Source of the DNA: a virus
Direction: 5' to 3' (one strand)
DNA length: 53,870 nucleotides
Virus record (IMG/VR): IMGVR_UViG_3300043119_000046
Location: 1 to 53,870 of that record
The notes beneath the pieces were generated by a model. It was not told where the DNA came from and ran no database searches. It saw nothing but the letters and a program-made list of their open reading frames with translations. The position numbers were made by a program, and so were the translations under genes. Shown here piece by piece: positions 8,062-16,558 of this stretch (positions within the stretch are counted from its first letter, which is position 1; the number at the start of each line of letters is the position of its first letter).

Positions 8062-9456
8062 GTGGACGAGCTAATGCAAGAAGGTGGGATGGCTGATGAT
8101 GGCATGTCTCAAGAACCTGTCACAGGTAACGATATCCCGCCCGGAGCTTTGGCTTCTGAGGTTCGTGATGATGTAGACGCCAAGCTGTCTGACGGCGAGT
8201 ATGTCGTTTCAGCAGACGTAGTGCGATACTTTGGTGTCAGCTTCTTTGAGGGTCTTCGGAATAAAGCCAAAGAGGGTCTTGCTGAGATGGAAGCCAATGG
8301 TCGCATTGGTGGCACACCCGTAGACGCACAGGGTGTACCCCTAGAAGACAGCATGGATGATCTTAGCCCCGAAGAGGAGCAGATGCTTCAACAGGCTCTA
8401 GGGTCCACTGGGATGGCTGAGGGTGGCGATGTGGTAGGCTTTGACCGCACACAGTTTAACCTGACCCCTTCTGCTCCAAGTAGCTTGACTACAAGCTCTA
8501 ACATTGAGACACGCCAATACTTCAACCCTTCTACTGGTGAAAAGCAGTCTATTCAGTTCAGGGATGGCATAGCTATTAGTGCTATCCCTGCAGGGTTTGT
8601 TCCTTGGTCACAGACCTTGGAGGACACCTACAAATCAACTAAACCTCGGAAGTCCTCTGGTAGTTCTTCTTCAGATATAACACCAACTACTTCTACTGGT
8701 GAAGGTTCTGGCCTCTTTAACTACACAAAATGGGCAGACAAAAACTATGATGCTATCAATGGTAATCCCTACGAGTTCGGGATGAAAGCACTTGACGACA
8801 CATCAGGTAATCTTGGTGCTAAGGGCTTGAGTATCCTTGGCCTAGCTTCTGGTATCTTCCCCCTAGCTGCTGCAGGCGGTGTTCTCTCTGCTTCCAACAA
8901 ACTGCAAAATATTGCAGAGGCTAATGCTGCTCTTAAGATTATGGAGTCAAGGGGTCTGGTTGAGAGTCCTGAGTATAAATCTTTGGCCACTAAAATCAAT
9001 GCTTACGTAGAGGACTTGCCCGCCCTTCAACAGGGTCTTGTGGCAAATAAAGTTGCAGCTACAGCCAATCAATATACTAAAGCCTTGGAAGCAAAAGCTG
9101 GGACTGCCCCTGTTTCCGCCACAGCTACTCCATCAGCTAACCCTACCTCAGCTACCCCTGCTCCAGCAAAGGCTCCCACAACAGCTAAGACAGCAACTCG
9201 TGTAGCTGTACCCAACGCCACTCCAACAAGCCTTGCTCCAGCTACAAGCCCTAAGCCAGTAGCTCGTCCTGCCTCGGTTACAACTACAGCTAAGCCTGTG
9301 GTCAATACTGTCAGACCTGATCTTCCCACCAAAACTGTAGCTAAACCTGTAGCTAAAGTATCTCAAGCCGCACGAGCAGGGTTTGAGGATGGTGGACTTG
9401 TAACTAAACCAAAGAAGACTACCCCCAAGTCAAAAGGTCTTGGCGGAAAACAATAA
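8062..9456 (+). CDS. Virion-associated protein with SDGEYVVSADVVRYFG motif (464 aa)
   Basis: The N-terminal domain contains ALASEVRDDVDAKLSDGEYV and ADVVRYFGVSFFEGLR, a conserved block I recognise from marine phage proteins next to the portal but whose function is unknown. Two copies of the GMAEGG/FEDGG type motif occur (around 8411 and 9380). A helical middle with an Ala/Gly-rich hydrophobic segment follows, and the last 130 residues are a Thr/Ala/Pro low-complexity tail ending KGLGGKQ. GTG 8062 is chosen because GGAG (8052-8055) is six bases upstream and the preceding gene stops at 8060. After the stop a short TCAGC/GCTGA hairpin (9463-9476) precedes the scaffold gene. Confidence 0.65.
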   Translation: MDELMQEGGMADDGMSQEPVTGNDIPPGALASEVRDDVDAKLSDGEYVVSADVVRYFGVSFFEGLRNKAKEGLAEMEANGRIGGTPVDAQGVPLEDSMDDLSPEEEQMLQQALGSTGMAEGGDVVGFDRTQFNLTPSAPSSLTTSSNIETRQYFNPSTGEKQSIQFRDGIAISAIPAGFVPWSQTLEDTYKSTKPRKSSGSSSSDITPTTSTGEGSGLFNYTKWADKNYDAINGNPYEFGMKALDDTSGNLGAKGLSILGLASGIFPLAAAGGVLSASNKLQNIAEANAALKIMESRGLVESPEYKSLATKINAYVEDLPALQQGLVANKVAATANQYTKALEAKAGTAPVSATATPSANPTSATPAPAKAPTTAKTATRVAVPNATPTSLAPATSPKPVARPASVTTTAKPVVNTVRPDLPTKTVAKPVAKVSQAARAGFEDGGLVTKPKKTTPKSKGLGGKQ

Positions 9457-9496
9457 GGCAACTCAGCTTTGGCTGACCCCACTATAAGGATAACAC

Positions 9497-10342
9497 ATGG
9501 CTATTACTCAAGTTTACGTAGACCCTAACTCTTCCAATCGGCGTAACCGTCAGCGTATTGCTGATGCAGAGCAGGAACTGAACGACATGATGCAGGGTAA
9601 AGAACCTGCAGAAGAGGAACCTGTAAAACCTGCTGTAGAGGTTGAGGCAGAACCTACAGACCCAGAAGAGCGTTCCTTCAAGAAACGTTATGGTGATCTT
9701 CGTCGTCATATGTCTGAGAAGGAGAAGGAGTGGGAGAAGAAGTTAGAGTCGCTAAAAGCTCAGCCCACGAACCAGACGATCCTTCCTCCTAAATCTGATG
9801 AGGATATTGCAGAGTGGTCACGTAAGTATCCTGATGTAGCTTCCATCGTGGAGACTATCGCAGAGAAGAAGGCCAATGAGAAGCTCTCTAAGTATGAACG
9901 TCAGTTCACTGAGTATGAACAACTAACCACTGAGACTGCTCGTAACAAAGCACTGAATGCAATCCGTGAGAGTCACCCTGACTTTGATGATCTGCGTAAA
10001 TCTGATGCTTTCCACAACTGGGCAGATGAACAACCTAAGTGGGTACAGGATGTACTCTATGAGAATGAAGAAGATGCTCGTGCAGTTGTGCGTGTCATTG
10101 ACCTCTATAAAGTAGACAAGGGTTTGAATCCTGCTGCAAAGAAGGCCAGCGCTAAGGAAGCTGCTTCTTCTGTCAAGACAAAGAATACCAATGGTGTTGA
10201 TCTTGATGGTGGCACTGACACTATCCGTGAGTCTGAGGTAGCCAAGATGAACATGGACACCTTCGCTAAGATGGAGAAGCGTATTCAAGCTGCAATGCAG
10301 GCTGGTACATTTGTCTATGATATGACTGGCGGCGCAAGATAA
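9497..10342 (+). CDS. Capsid scaffolding protein
   Basis: 281 residues, acidic and strongly coiled-coil. A Glu/Pro/Val-rich N-terminal segment leads to a heptad-rich helix (RHMSEKEKEWEKKLESLK), a second helical domain (NEKLSKYERQFTEYEQL) and a C-terminal helix-loop-helix with MEKRIQAAMQAG, a typical coat-binding end. It sits directly before the major capsid gene, where scaffolds are found. It would guide coat assembly and leave the prohead before packaging. AGGATAACAC precedes the ATG. Confidence 0.75.
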   Translation: MAITQVYVDPNSSNRRNRQRIADAEQELNDMMQGKEPAEEEPVKPAVEVEAEPTDPEERSFKKRYGDLRRHMSEKEKEWEKKLESLKAQPTNQTILPPKSDEDIAEWSRKYPDVASIVETIAEKKANEKLSKYERQFTEYEQLTTETARNKALNAIRESHPDFDDLRKSDAFHNWADEQPKWVQDVLYENEEDARAVVRVIDLYKVDKGLNPAAKKASAKEAASSVKTKNTNGVDLDGGTDTIRESEVAKMNMDTFAKMEKRIQAAMQAGTFVYDMTGGAR

Positions 10343-10345
10343 TCC

Positions 10346-10373
10346 TTGACATCTAAGACAAACTTCGTATAAC
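10346..10373 (+). promoter_or_regulatory. Promoter for major capsid gene
   Basis: TTGACA (10346-10351), 16 bases, TATAAC (10368-10373) followed by TAGAG. The identical string TATAACTAGAG recurs in the promoter at 49152-49180. The 242-base gap before the capsid gene therefore gives that gene its own strong promoter and an untranslated leader of about 200 bases. Confidence 0.7.
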
Positions 10374-10377
10374 TAGA

Positions 10378-10422
10378 GCAAGTAGCATCGGCCTCTCCCT
10401 GTAGACACCCTAAGCTACTTGC
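10378..10422 (+). repeat. Inverted repeat in capsid mRNA leader
   Basis: GCAAGTAGC (10378-10386) pairs with GCTACTTGC (10414-10422), a perfect 9-bp stem closing a 27-base loop. It lies at the 5' end expected for the capsid transcript, where a hairpin could protect the mRNA from 5' decay. It is followed by CTTCCCCCC, not a T run, so it is not an obvious terminator. The rest of the leader (10423-10570) holds no gene that I can support. Confidence 0.5.
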
Positions 10423-10584
10423 TTCCCCCCAAGTCTAAACTATAAATAAGACCCACCTGACAAGTACAGGCCCGTCTCTCAATGGTAGATCAACCTAAAG
10501 AGAAGATGCACCCTAGGAAAGACTCAGCCTCTTATAGCTCTGTTTAGCTTCTTATCAAAGCCAAATATCATAGGAGTATTTCTC

Positions 10585-11658
10585 ATGGCTTTCCCAGTCT
10601 CTAATAACTATGGCAACTTGCCTAATGGTAACTTCTCTTCGGTTATCTATTCTAAGAAAGTCCAACTTGCTTTCCGTAAGGCAACCATTGTTGGCGACAT
10701 TACCAATTCTGATTACTTCGGTGAGATCGCTGCTCAGGGTGACACCGTGCGTATCATCAAAGAGCCAGAGATTTCTGTCTCGTCTTATACCCGTGGTACT
10801 CAGGTACAGGCACAAGACCTGCAGGATGCTGACTTCTCGTTGGTGATCGACAAAGCTAACTACTTTGCATTCAAGATCGACGACATTGAAGAAGCTCACT
10901 CGCATGTCAACTTCATGGACTTGGCTACCAACCGTGCGGCTTACCGTTTGGCTGACCAGCATGACCAAGAAGTTCTGGGCTACCTGTCGGGCTACAAGCA
11001 GTCGGCTCTTCACGCGAATGCTGCTGCTGTCAATGATCAAGTGAACGGCACTAAGGCTATCACGACTGCTGGTTCTGACGAACTGTTGACCACGATGAAG
11101 CTCCGCAAGGACAGCTTCGGCAACATCACGACTTCAGGTAAAGCTGACCACTCGATTCCTGTGGCTGCTCGTCTGCCCGGTGCTACTGCTCTGCCTACTG
11201 AGTATGTGTCGCCTGTCATGCTGATCAACCGTATGGGTCGTCTGCTGGACCAACAGAATGTTGACAAGGCTGGTCGTTGGATCGTGATTGATCCAGTGCT
11301 GATGGAAGTCCTGATGGATGAAGACTCGCGTTTCCTGAATGCTGACTACGGTGATTCGGGCGCACTGCGTAACGGTCTGGCTCTGTCGAACTGGAACGGC
11401 TTCCGTGTGTATGTCTCGAACAACCTGCCTTCGGTTGGTACGGGTGCTGGTACGACTGGTGTTGCAAACCAGAATGCTAACTACGGTGTGATCGTTGCTG
11501 GACATGACTCGGCTGTTGCTACCGCTGAGCAGATCAACAAGACCGAAACCTACCGTGACCAAGACTCGTTCGCGGACATCATCCGTGGTATGCACTTGTA
11601 TGGTCGTAAGATTCTACGTCCAGAAGCTATTGCCACAGCAAAGTACAACCTAGCCTAG
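10585..11658 (+). CDS. Major capsid protein
   Basis: 357 residues. The start MAFPVSNNYGNLPNGNF, then IYSKKVQLAFRKATIVGDITNSDYFGEIAAQGDTVRI and ANYFAFKIDDIEEAHSHVNF, is the pattern of HK97-fold coat proteins of short-tailed phages that use a separate scaffold. Codon choice differs from the neighbours: it uses CTG, TCG and GGT heavily, as expected for the most highly expressed gene. GGAG lies 8-9 bases before the ATG. It has its own promoter and leader, and the next hairpin (11677) lies just after the stop. Confidence 0.9.
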   Translation: MAFPVSNNYGNLPNGNFSSVIYSKKVQLAFRKATIVGDITNSDYFGEIAAQGDTVRIIKEPEISVSSYTRGTQVQAQDLQDADFSLVIDKANYFAFKIDDIEEAHSHVNFMDLATNRAAYRLADQHDQEVLGYLSGYKQSALHANAAAVNDQVNGTKAITTAGSDELLTTMKLRKDSFGNITTSGKADHSIPVAARLPGATALPTEYVSPVMLINRMGRLLDQQNVDKAGRWIVIDPVLMEVLMDEDSRFLNADYGDSGALRNGLALSNWNGFRVYVSNNLPSVGTGAGTTGVANQNANYGVIVAGHDSAVATAEQINKTETYRDQDSFADIIRGMHLYGRKILRPEAIATAKYNLA

Positions 11659-11676
11659 TAAGTGGTTGATTCTAAA

Positions 11677-11698
11677 GAGTATCCCTTCGGGGTTACTC
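11677..11698 (+). terminator. Hairpin after capsid gene (UUCG loop)
   Basis: GAGTATCCC-TTCG-GGGTTACTC: a stem of 8 pairs with one T-T mismatch and a stable TTCG tetraloop, 19 bases after the capsid stop. No T tract follows, so it may act as a partial terminator or 3' stabiliser. A closely related hairpin lies at 12161. Confidence 0.55.
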
Positions 11699-11734
11699 AC
11701 TAACTCCGCCATATATCTAGGAAAGGATTATAAA

Positions 11735-12142
11735 ATGGCTCTCTCGCAATCCCTCCGTAACCGTGCTGTGCTTGTCGAAAAGTACGTGACGCTGGCTACT
11801 GCTTCTGGTACTGTTGTCGGTCCTACTGTTCAGGCTGGCACTGTTGTTCTGTCTGCTGGTGTAGAAGTTCTGACGGCAGTCCCTACTGTAACCACCTACA
11901 CGGTTGCTGCTTCGGACGGCACGACGACCTTCATGGCTGCTACTTCGATTAGTGCTGCTGCTGCTAACACGATCAAGGCTGGCGTTACCCCCGGCTTTAT
12001 CGCTGCTGCTGACACTGTTGACGCTGTGCTGGTTATCTCAGGTACTCCGGGCGCTATCCCTGCTCGTATCTGGGCTGTCATTGTCAATGTTGATGACTCG
12101 GTATTCCCTGCCGCAGAAGTTGACCGCGACACTCTGGCTTAA
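11735..12142 (+). CDS. Probable capsid decoration protein (135 aa)
   Basis: A 135-residue beta-rich protein full of Ala, Val and Thr, starting MALSQSLRNRAVLVEKYV; AGGA lies about eight bases before the chosen ATG at 11735. Codon use matches that of the capsid gene, implying similar high expression. Placed between the coat and the tail adaptor and bracketed by two related hairpins, it is probably a coat-decorating or head-fibre protein. I do not recognise a named family. Confidence 0.6.
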   Translation: MALSQSLRNRAVLVEKYVTLATASGTVVGPTVQAGTVVLSAGVEVLTAVPTVTTYTVAASDGTTTFMAATSISAAAANTIKAGVTPGFIAAADTVDAVLVISGTPGAIPARIWAVIVNVDDSVFPAAEVDRDTLA

Positions 12143-12160
12143 TTAGCTTAGGCTAACAAG

Positions 12161-12188
12161 GAGTATCCCTTAACGGGGGTACTCTTTT
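12161..12188 (+). terminator. Rho-independent terminator
   Basis: GAGTATCCC, loop TTAAC, GGGGGTACTC, then TTTT. It is the same stem sequence as the hairpin at 11677 but followed by a T run, so it should end transcripts carrying the coat and decoration genes. Confidence 0.7.
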
Positions 12189-12221
12189 AACTTTCTGATA
12201 ACCCCTGAGGGAATATAAGTA

Positions 12222-12914
12222 ATGTCTGCATATAATTTCCTAGGTTTAGTCAACGATGTGAATCGTCGTGCTAATGAAGTAGAACTAACTTCTGCCACAT
12301 TTGCAAATGCGTTAGGTTTCTACACAGCGGTTAAGGATGGGGTTAATGCTGCCATCTATGACATCAACCAGCAACAGTTTGAGTGGCCCTTTAACCATGT
12401 TAAAAAGAGTGAAGCACTCGTAGCTGGTACAGTGCGTTACAATATCCCAAGTGACGCCAAGACCCTTGACATGGATTCCTTTCGTATTGCACGGGATGAT
12501 GCACTGGGTAACGAGACGAAGAAACTTGAGATTATCTCTTACGAAGAGTACCTTGACAAATACCTAGACTACGAGTACAATACTGCAACAGGTGTTCGTA
12601 CTCTGCCACGCTTTGTATTCCGTACACCCTCACTTGAATATGGTGTTGTACCTTCTCCTGACAAAGCGTATCCCATTAAGTATGAGTATTACCGTTCAAT
12701 AACTCCTCTTGACCTATACTCTGATGTGCCAAGTGTCCCGCAAGATTTTCGTCATATTATTGTAGAGGGTGCAATGGTCTATGCCTCTGCTTTCCTTGCT
12801 GATAATGAAAGCTCTCAGCTTAGCCAGAGGAAGTTTGATGATGGTATCAAAGCTATGAGGACTCTGTACATTAACCGTTATGAGTACATCCGCTCGACAG
12901 TAAGGACTAGGTAA
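12222..12914 (+). CDS. Head-tail adaptor (P22 gp4 / T7 gp11 role)
   Basis: 230 residues, helical N-terminus (MSAYNFLGLVNDVNRRANEV) and a core that includes NIPSDAKTLDMDSFRI and a YEYYRSITPLDLYSDVPSVP segment, ending in a helical bundle. The pattern and position (after capsid, before the nozzle) match the ring protein that joins the portal to the short tail. The stop overlaps the next ATG (TAATG). It could be named either tail tubular protein A or gp4-like; the role is the same. Confidence 0.7.
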   Translation: MSAYNFLGLVNDVNRRANEVELTSATFANALGFYTAVKDGVNAAIYDINQQQFEWPFNHVKKSEALVAGTVRYNIPSDAKTLDMDSFRIARDDALGNETKKLEIISYEEYLDKYLDYEYNTATGVRTLPRFVFRTPSLEYGVVPSPDKAYPIKYEYYRSITPLDLYSDVPSVPQDFRHIIVEGAMVYASAFLADNESSQLSQRKFDDGIKAMRTLYINRYEYIRSTVRTR

Positions 12915-14452
12915 TGCCTTCACAGTGGCAAACATTCCCAATCGAGTTTGGTGGTGGCCTGATCTCTAATATGAGTGCGCTACAGCAGGGTCTTCAGAAG
13001 GTAGGATCAGCAACCTTCCTGCAGAACTTTGAGCCTTCCAAAGAGGGTGGCTACAAGAAGGTCTTGGGCTACGCAAAGTTTAGCTCTACGGTATTGGCTG
13101 GATCAGGTCCAGTGCTTGGTGTCAAGGTCTTGAACGAGACACAAGTTGTAGCAGTTCGTAAGAATGCCAGTAACCTCTCCCAGTATTATGTTAGTAGTGG
13201 TGCAGCATGGACTTCCTTAGGCACTGCAGCTTTGCTTGGTGGTCGTGTTCAGTCTGTATCCTATAACTTCAATGGTAATGATAAAGTGTTCTTTGTAGAT
13301 GGGGTGAATCATCCTGCTGTCTACAACGTCACTGCGAACACTATGAGCTTTACTACTATCAGTGCAGACTTGTTAGGTGCAGAAAGAGTTGCCCTCTTTA
13401 AGAACTCCATCTTTTGTGCTAAGGGTTCATTTCTTTATTTCTCTGCCCCATACCTTGATACAAACTTCAGTTCAGCTTCTGGTGGTGGTGTTATCAATGT
13501 GGGACAAACCATTGTTGGGCTGATTGTATTTCGTGATCAGCTTATTATCTTTACCAAGAATAAAATTAGACGCCTTGTTGGTAGCAGTGTAGCAGACTTC
13601 CAGCTTGTACCTATTACAGATGATATTGGTTGTTTGCACGGCGAGACTATTCAGGAAGTCGGCGGTGACGTTATGTTCATGGCTGCAGATGGCTTACGCC
13701 TACTCAGTGCGACTGAACGTATTGGTGACTTTGGTTTAGGTGTTGCTTCTTTCCCAATCAACAAGGATGCGATATCCTTTGTTAATAGCACCGAGGTCTT
13801 TACAAGCCTTGTGATCAGAGAGAAAGCTCAATACAGAGTATTCGCATACAGCCCATCTGTAAACGTAGATAACTCAAAGGGTCTTATTGGTACACAATTC
13901 TCTGATCAAGGTTCAGCTAATGTCAACTGGGCTACTCTTAGTGGCTTTAAGGTCTACGCTGCTGACAGTCGATATGTGGCTGGTGGAGAGTTTATTGTCT
14001 TCGCTAATGACACAGGTTATGTATATCGCATGGAGTTTGGTTCAAGCAGGGATGGGTCAACTATTGAGGCAAAGTATCGCTCGCCCTTTATGCCCATTGA
14101 TGATCCACAAATACGTAAGACCTTCTATAAGTTATCTTTGTATACAGAAGTTAATGGTATCTTCGAGGTTGACGTAAACCTCGACTTTGATATCTATGAG
14201 ATTTCTAACTACAATAAGAAATATGGTAATACGATACTGCTTGCTAGTTCTGGTACTGGTGTAACTATCTATGGAAGTACTTCCGCTATCTTTGGGACAT
14301 CTACCTACGGCGGTGTACTAGATGACGTGTATAATACAAATGTTGTGGGCAGTGGTAAAACTGTCTCTTTGCGCATTGAAGACAACTCAATGAATCCCTC
14401 ATTCAGCCTAGATACTGCTGTACTTGAGTATAAAGTAAACGGAAGAAAGTAG
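12914..14452 (+). CDS. Tail nozzle / DNA stabilisation protein (P22 gp10-like)
   Basis: 512 residues, starting PSQWQTFPIEFGGGLISNMSALQQG. The body is a beta-propeller-like protein with repeated GxxxxxYY and FFVDGVNHPAVYN strands and IGCLHGETIQEVGGDVMFMAADG. This is the layout of gp10-type plugs that close the portal channel at the end of the short tail. It is coupled to the adaptor gene by a one-base overlap. No enzyme motif is present. Confidence 0.7.
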   Translation: MPSQWQTFPIEFGGGLISNMSALQQGLQKVGSATFLQNFEPSKEGGYKKVLGYAKFSSTVLAGSGPVLGVKVLNETQVVAVRKNASNLSQYYVSSGAAWTSLGTAALLGGRVQSVSYNFNGNDKVFFVDGVNHPAVYNVTANTMSFTTISADLLGAERVALFKNSIFCAKGSFLYFSAPYLDTNFSSASGGGVINVGQTIVGLIVFRDQLIIFTKNKIRRLVGSSVADFQLVPITDDIGCLHGETIQEVGGDVMFMAADGLRLLSATERIGDFGLGVASFPINKDAISFVNSTEVFTSLVIREKAQYRVFAYSPSVNVDNSKGLIGTQFSDQGSANVNWATLSGFKVYAADSRYVAGGEFIVFANDTGYVYRMEFGSSRDGSTIEAKYRSPFMPIDDPQIRKTFYKLSLYTEVNGIFEVDVNLDFDIYEISNYNKKYGNTILLASSGTGVTIYGSTSAIFGTSTYGGVLDDVYNTNVVGSGKTVSLRIEDNSMNPSFSLDTAVLEYKVNGRK

Positions 14453-14456
14453 AGAC

Positions 14457-16412
14457 ATGACTGGATATATTCGTCAGGATACCTCAAACAACATCTCTAA
14501 CGGAAGTGTTATCAACGCTGATGACTTTGACAATGAGTTTGATGCTATTGAGGATGCGTTTAACGCTAGTGCTGGGCATGTCCATGATGGAACCTCTGGC
14601 AACGGCTCACCTATCCTTGTTGTAGGTCCAGCACAGGACGTTGTTATCAGTACCACAAGCGTGTTGCCAAAGACTGACAACGTGATAGACCTAGGTAGTT
14701 CCACCAAAGAGTATAAAGACTTGTGGATTGATGGTGTAGCTAACATTGACTCTCTCGTTGCTGATACTGCTGATATCAATGCTGGCACTATTGATGCTAC
14801 TGTCATTGGCGCTACTACTCCTGCTGCTGGTAGCTTCACTACGGTGAATGCCTCAGGCACTATCACTGGCGCTCTGACTGGTAACGCCACAACTGCCACT
14901 ACTCTGGCTACTGCACGTACAATCGCCTTGAGTGGTGATGTCGCAGGTTCTGTATCCTTTGATGGTTCAGCAAACGTAACGATCACCACGACTGTTCAGG
15001 CTGACTCAGTAGCACTGGGTAATGACACTACGGGCAACTATGTAGCTGGTGTTAGCGGTACGGCTAATCAGATCACTGTAACCTCTGGTACTGGTGAGGG
15101 TGTTAGCCCTGTGCTAAGCCTGCCTGCTACCATTGTGGTTCCGGGTACGCTTACGGTCACTGGTGCAGCAACAATCACTAGCGGGTCTATCACAGGGATC
15201 ACAGACTTAGCTGTAGCTGATGGTGGTACTGGAGCTTCTGATGCTGCTACTGCACGAACCAACCTTGGTCTTGGAACTATTGCCACCCAAGCTGCTTCTT
15301 CTGTAACTATTACAGGGGGTACAATCTCTGGTATCGCAGACTTAGCTGTAGCTGATGGTGGTACTGGAGCTTCTACCCTAACAGGTTACGTTAAGGGTGC
15401 TGGCACGACTGCACTAACTGCATCTGCAACAATCCCTAATACAGACATCACTGGCCTAGGCACAATGTCTACTCAGGCAGCAGCCTCTGTAACTATCACA
15501 GGTGGTTCTATCACAGGTATTACTGACTTAGCTGTAGCCGATGGTGGTACTGGGGCTTCTGACGCAGCTACTGCAAGGACTAACCTTGGTCTAGGTTCTA
15601 TTGCCACTCAAGCTGCTTCTTCTGTAACTATCACTGGTGGGTCTGTCACAGGTATTACTGACCTTGCTGTAGCCGATGGTGGTACTGGTGCTTCTACTGC
15701 TGCTGGTGCTTTGACTAACTTAGGGTTAACTGCTACGGCGGCTGAGCTTAACTACAGTGTGGGTGTCACCAGCGCAATTCAGACGCAGCTTGACGGCAAG
15801 CAGGCAACGGACGCTACGCTGACGGCTTTGTCTGGGCTGGACACCATTGCTGGCGGCGTGTTCCAGACTGGCACTGACACGTTTACCAAGCGCACGCTTG
15901 CAGGCACGGCAAACCAAATCACCGTGACCAATGGTGACGGTGTGGCTGGAGCGCCGACTATTGCCGCCGTTGTTGCATCGCAAGCGGAGGCAGAAGCAGG
16001 CACTGACAGCACGAAGCTGATGACGCCGCTGCTTTTGCGCAATGCGCTGAACGCAACTGGATCGGCCCCTGTTTATGGCGCTAGGGCGTGGGCGAACTTT
16101 GATGCTAGAAATCTTTTTACAGGATCATCAGCCCCAATCCGAGCATCTGGAAATATAGCAAGTATCGTAGACGCAGGTTCAAATATTTGGACGGTGAACT
16201 TTATAACCCCTATGCCAAATGCGAATTACGTTGTTATTGGAGGGGGAACTAACACTTCGGGGGAGCAACCTATTGTCGTAAGCACATTAATAAATGGTCC
16301 AAGTGGTCCATATACCTCTAAGACCACTACCTCTGTTAGAATTCAAACATCTGACACAGACACAAGTAGTAATCAAGACGCTTGGGATTGTAACATTGTA
16401 ATCTTTGGGTAA
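14457..16412 (+). CDS. Tail fibre with tandem repeats and replaceable tip (651 aa)
   Basis: The N-terminal 60 residues (VINADDFDNEFDAIEDAFN..GHVHDGT) are the conserved fibre-attachment module. The shaft (residues about 245-420) has four near-identical repeats of TGITDLAVADGGTGAS and TARTNLGLG. After residue about 430 the sequence changes to a GC-richer region with QAEAEAGTDSTKLMTPLLLR, a common fibre hinge. It ends in a tip starting GARAWANFDARNLF that probably binds the receptor. The base composition change from about 15780 suggests the distal part was exchanged. Confidence 0.8.
   Translation: MTGYIRQDTSNNISNGSVINADDFDNEFDAIEDAFNASAGHVHDGTSGNGSPILVVGPAQDVVISTTSVLPKTDNVIDLGSSTKEYKDLWIDGVANIDSLVADTADINAGTIDATVIGATTPAAGSFTTVNASGTITGALTGNATTATTLATARTIALSGDVAGSVSFDGSANVTITTTVQADSVALGNDTTGNYVAGVSGTANQITVTSGTGEGVSPVLSLPATIVVPGTLTVTGAATITSGSITGITDLAVADGGTGASDAATARTNLGLGTIATQAASSVTITGGTISGIADLAVADGGTGASTLTGYVKGAGTTALTASATIPNTDITGLGTMSTQAAASVTITGGSITGITDLAVADGGTGASDAATARTNLGLGSIATQAASSVTITGGSVTGITDLAVADGGTGASTAAGALTNLGLTATAAELNYSVGVTSAIQTQLDGKQATDATLTALSGLDTIAGGVFQTGTDTFTKRTLAGTANQITVTNGDGVAGAPTIAAVVASQAEAEAGTDSTKLMTPLLLRNALNATGSAPVYGARAWANFDARNLFTGSSAPIRASGNIASIVDAGSNIWTVNFITPMPNANYVVIGGGTNTSGEQPIVVSTLINGPSGPYTSKTTTSVRIQTSDTDTSSNQDAWDCNIVIFG
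15183..15718 (+). repeat. Intragenic tandem repeats of the fibre shaft
   Basis: Four in-frame copies of a unit encoding roughly GSITGITDLAVADGGTGAS, three of them followed by DAATARTNLGLG. They differ by a few silent bases such as GTAGCTGATGG against GTAGCCGATGG. Recombination between copies could lengthen or shorten the fibre. Confidence 0.8.
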
Positions 16413-16505
16413 AGAAAGTTTATGATGGAATACAATCCAGTGCCTAGATTAAGGAAAGACGATGGACGTAATGGCGTTTCTGGCCCACACTAAACCATAA
16501 AGAGG

Positions 16506-16532
16506 TTGCATAAACTTCCCTCTTAGTATAAT
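16506..16532 (+). promoter_or_regulatory. Promoter for internal virion protein operon
   Basis: TTGCAT (16506-16511), a short spacer of 15 bases and a perfect TATAAT (16527-16532), 27 bases before the TTG start of the next gene. The -35 box sits in the loop of a small AAGAGG/CCTCTT inverted repeat (16500-16524) that could also act as a weak terminator for the fibre gene. A 23-codon reading frame at 16423-16494 in this gap has no support. Confidence 0.5.
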
Positions 16533-16558
16533 ATAGAACAAACTTCTGGAGAGATACC

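Noticed and set aside
10470-10500. tRNA-like 5' half (GCCCGTCTCTCAATGGTAGA) in the capsid leader
   Set aside because: The D-arm resembles a tRNA but there is no matching acceptor 3' strand, no T-arm consensus and no anticodon stem, so it is at most a chance or decayed resemblance.
12553-12581. Promoter-like TTGACA-N17-TACAAT
   Set aside because: Lies inside the head-tail adaptor gene with an in-frame protein explanation and no gene start downstream nearby.
16423-16494. 23-codon frame after the tail fibre gene
   Set aside because: No ribosome-binding site or overlap with neighbours; probably remnant sequence.
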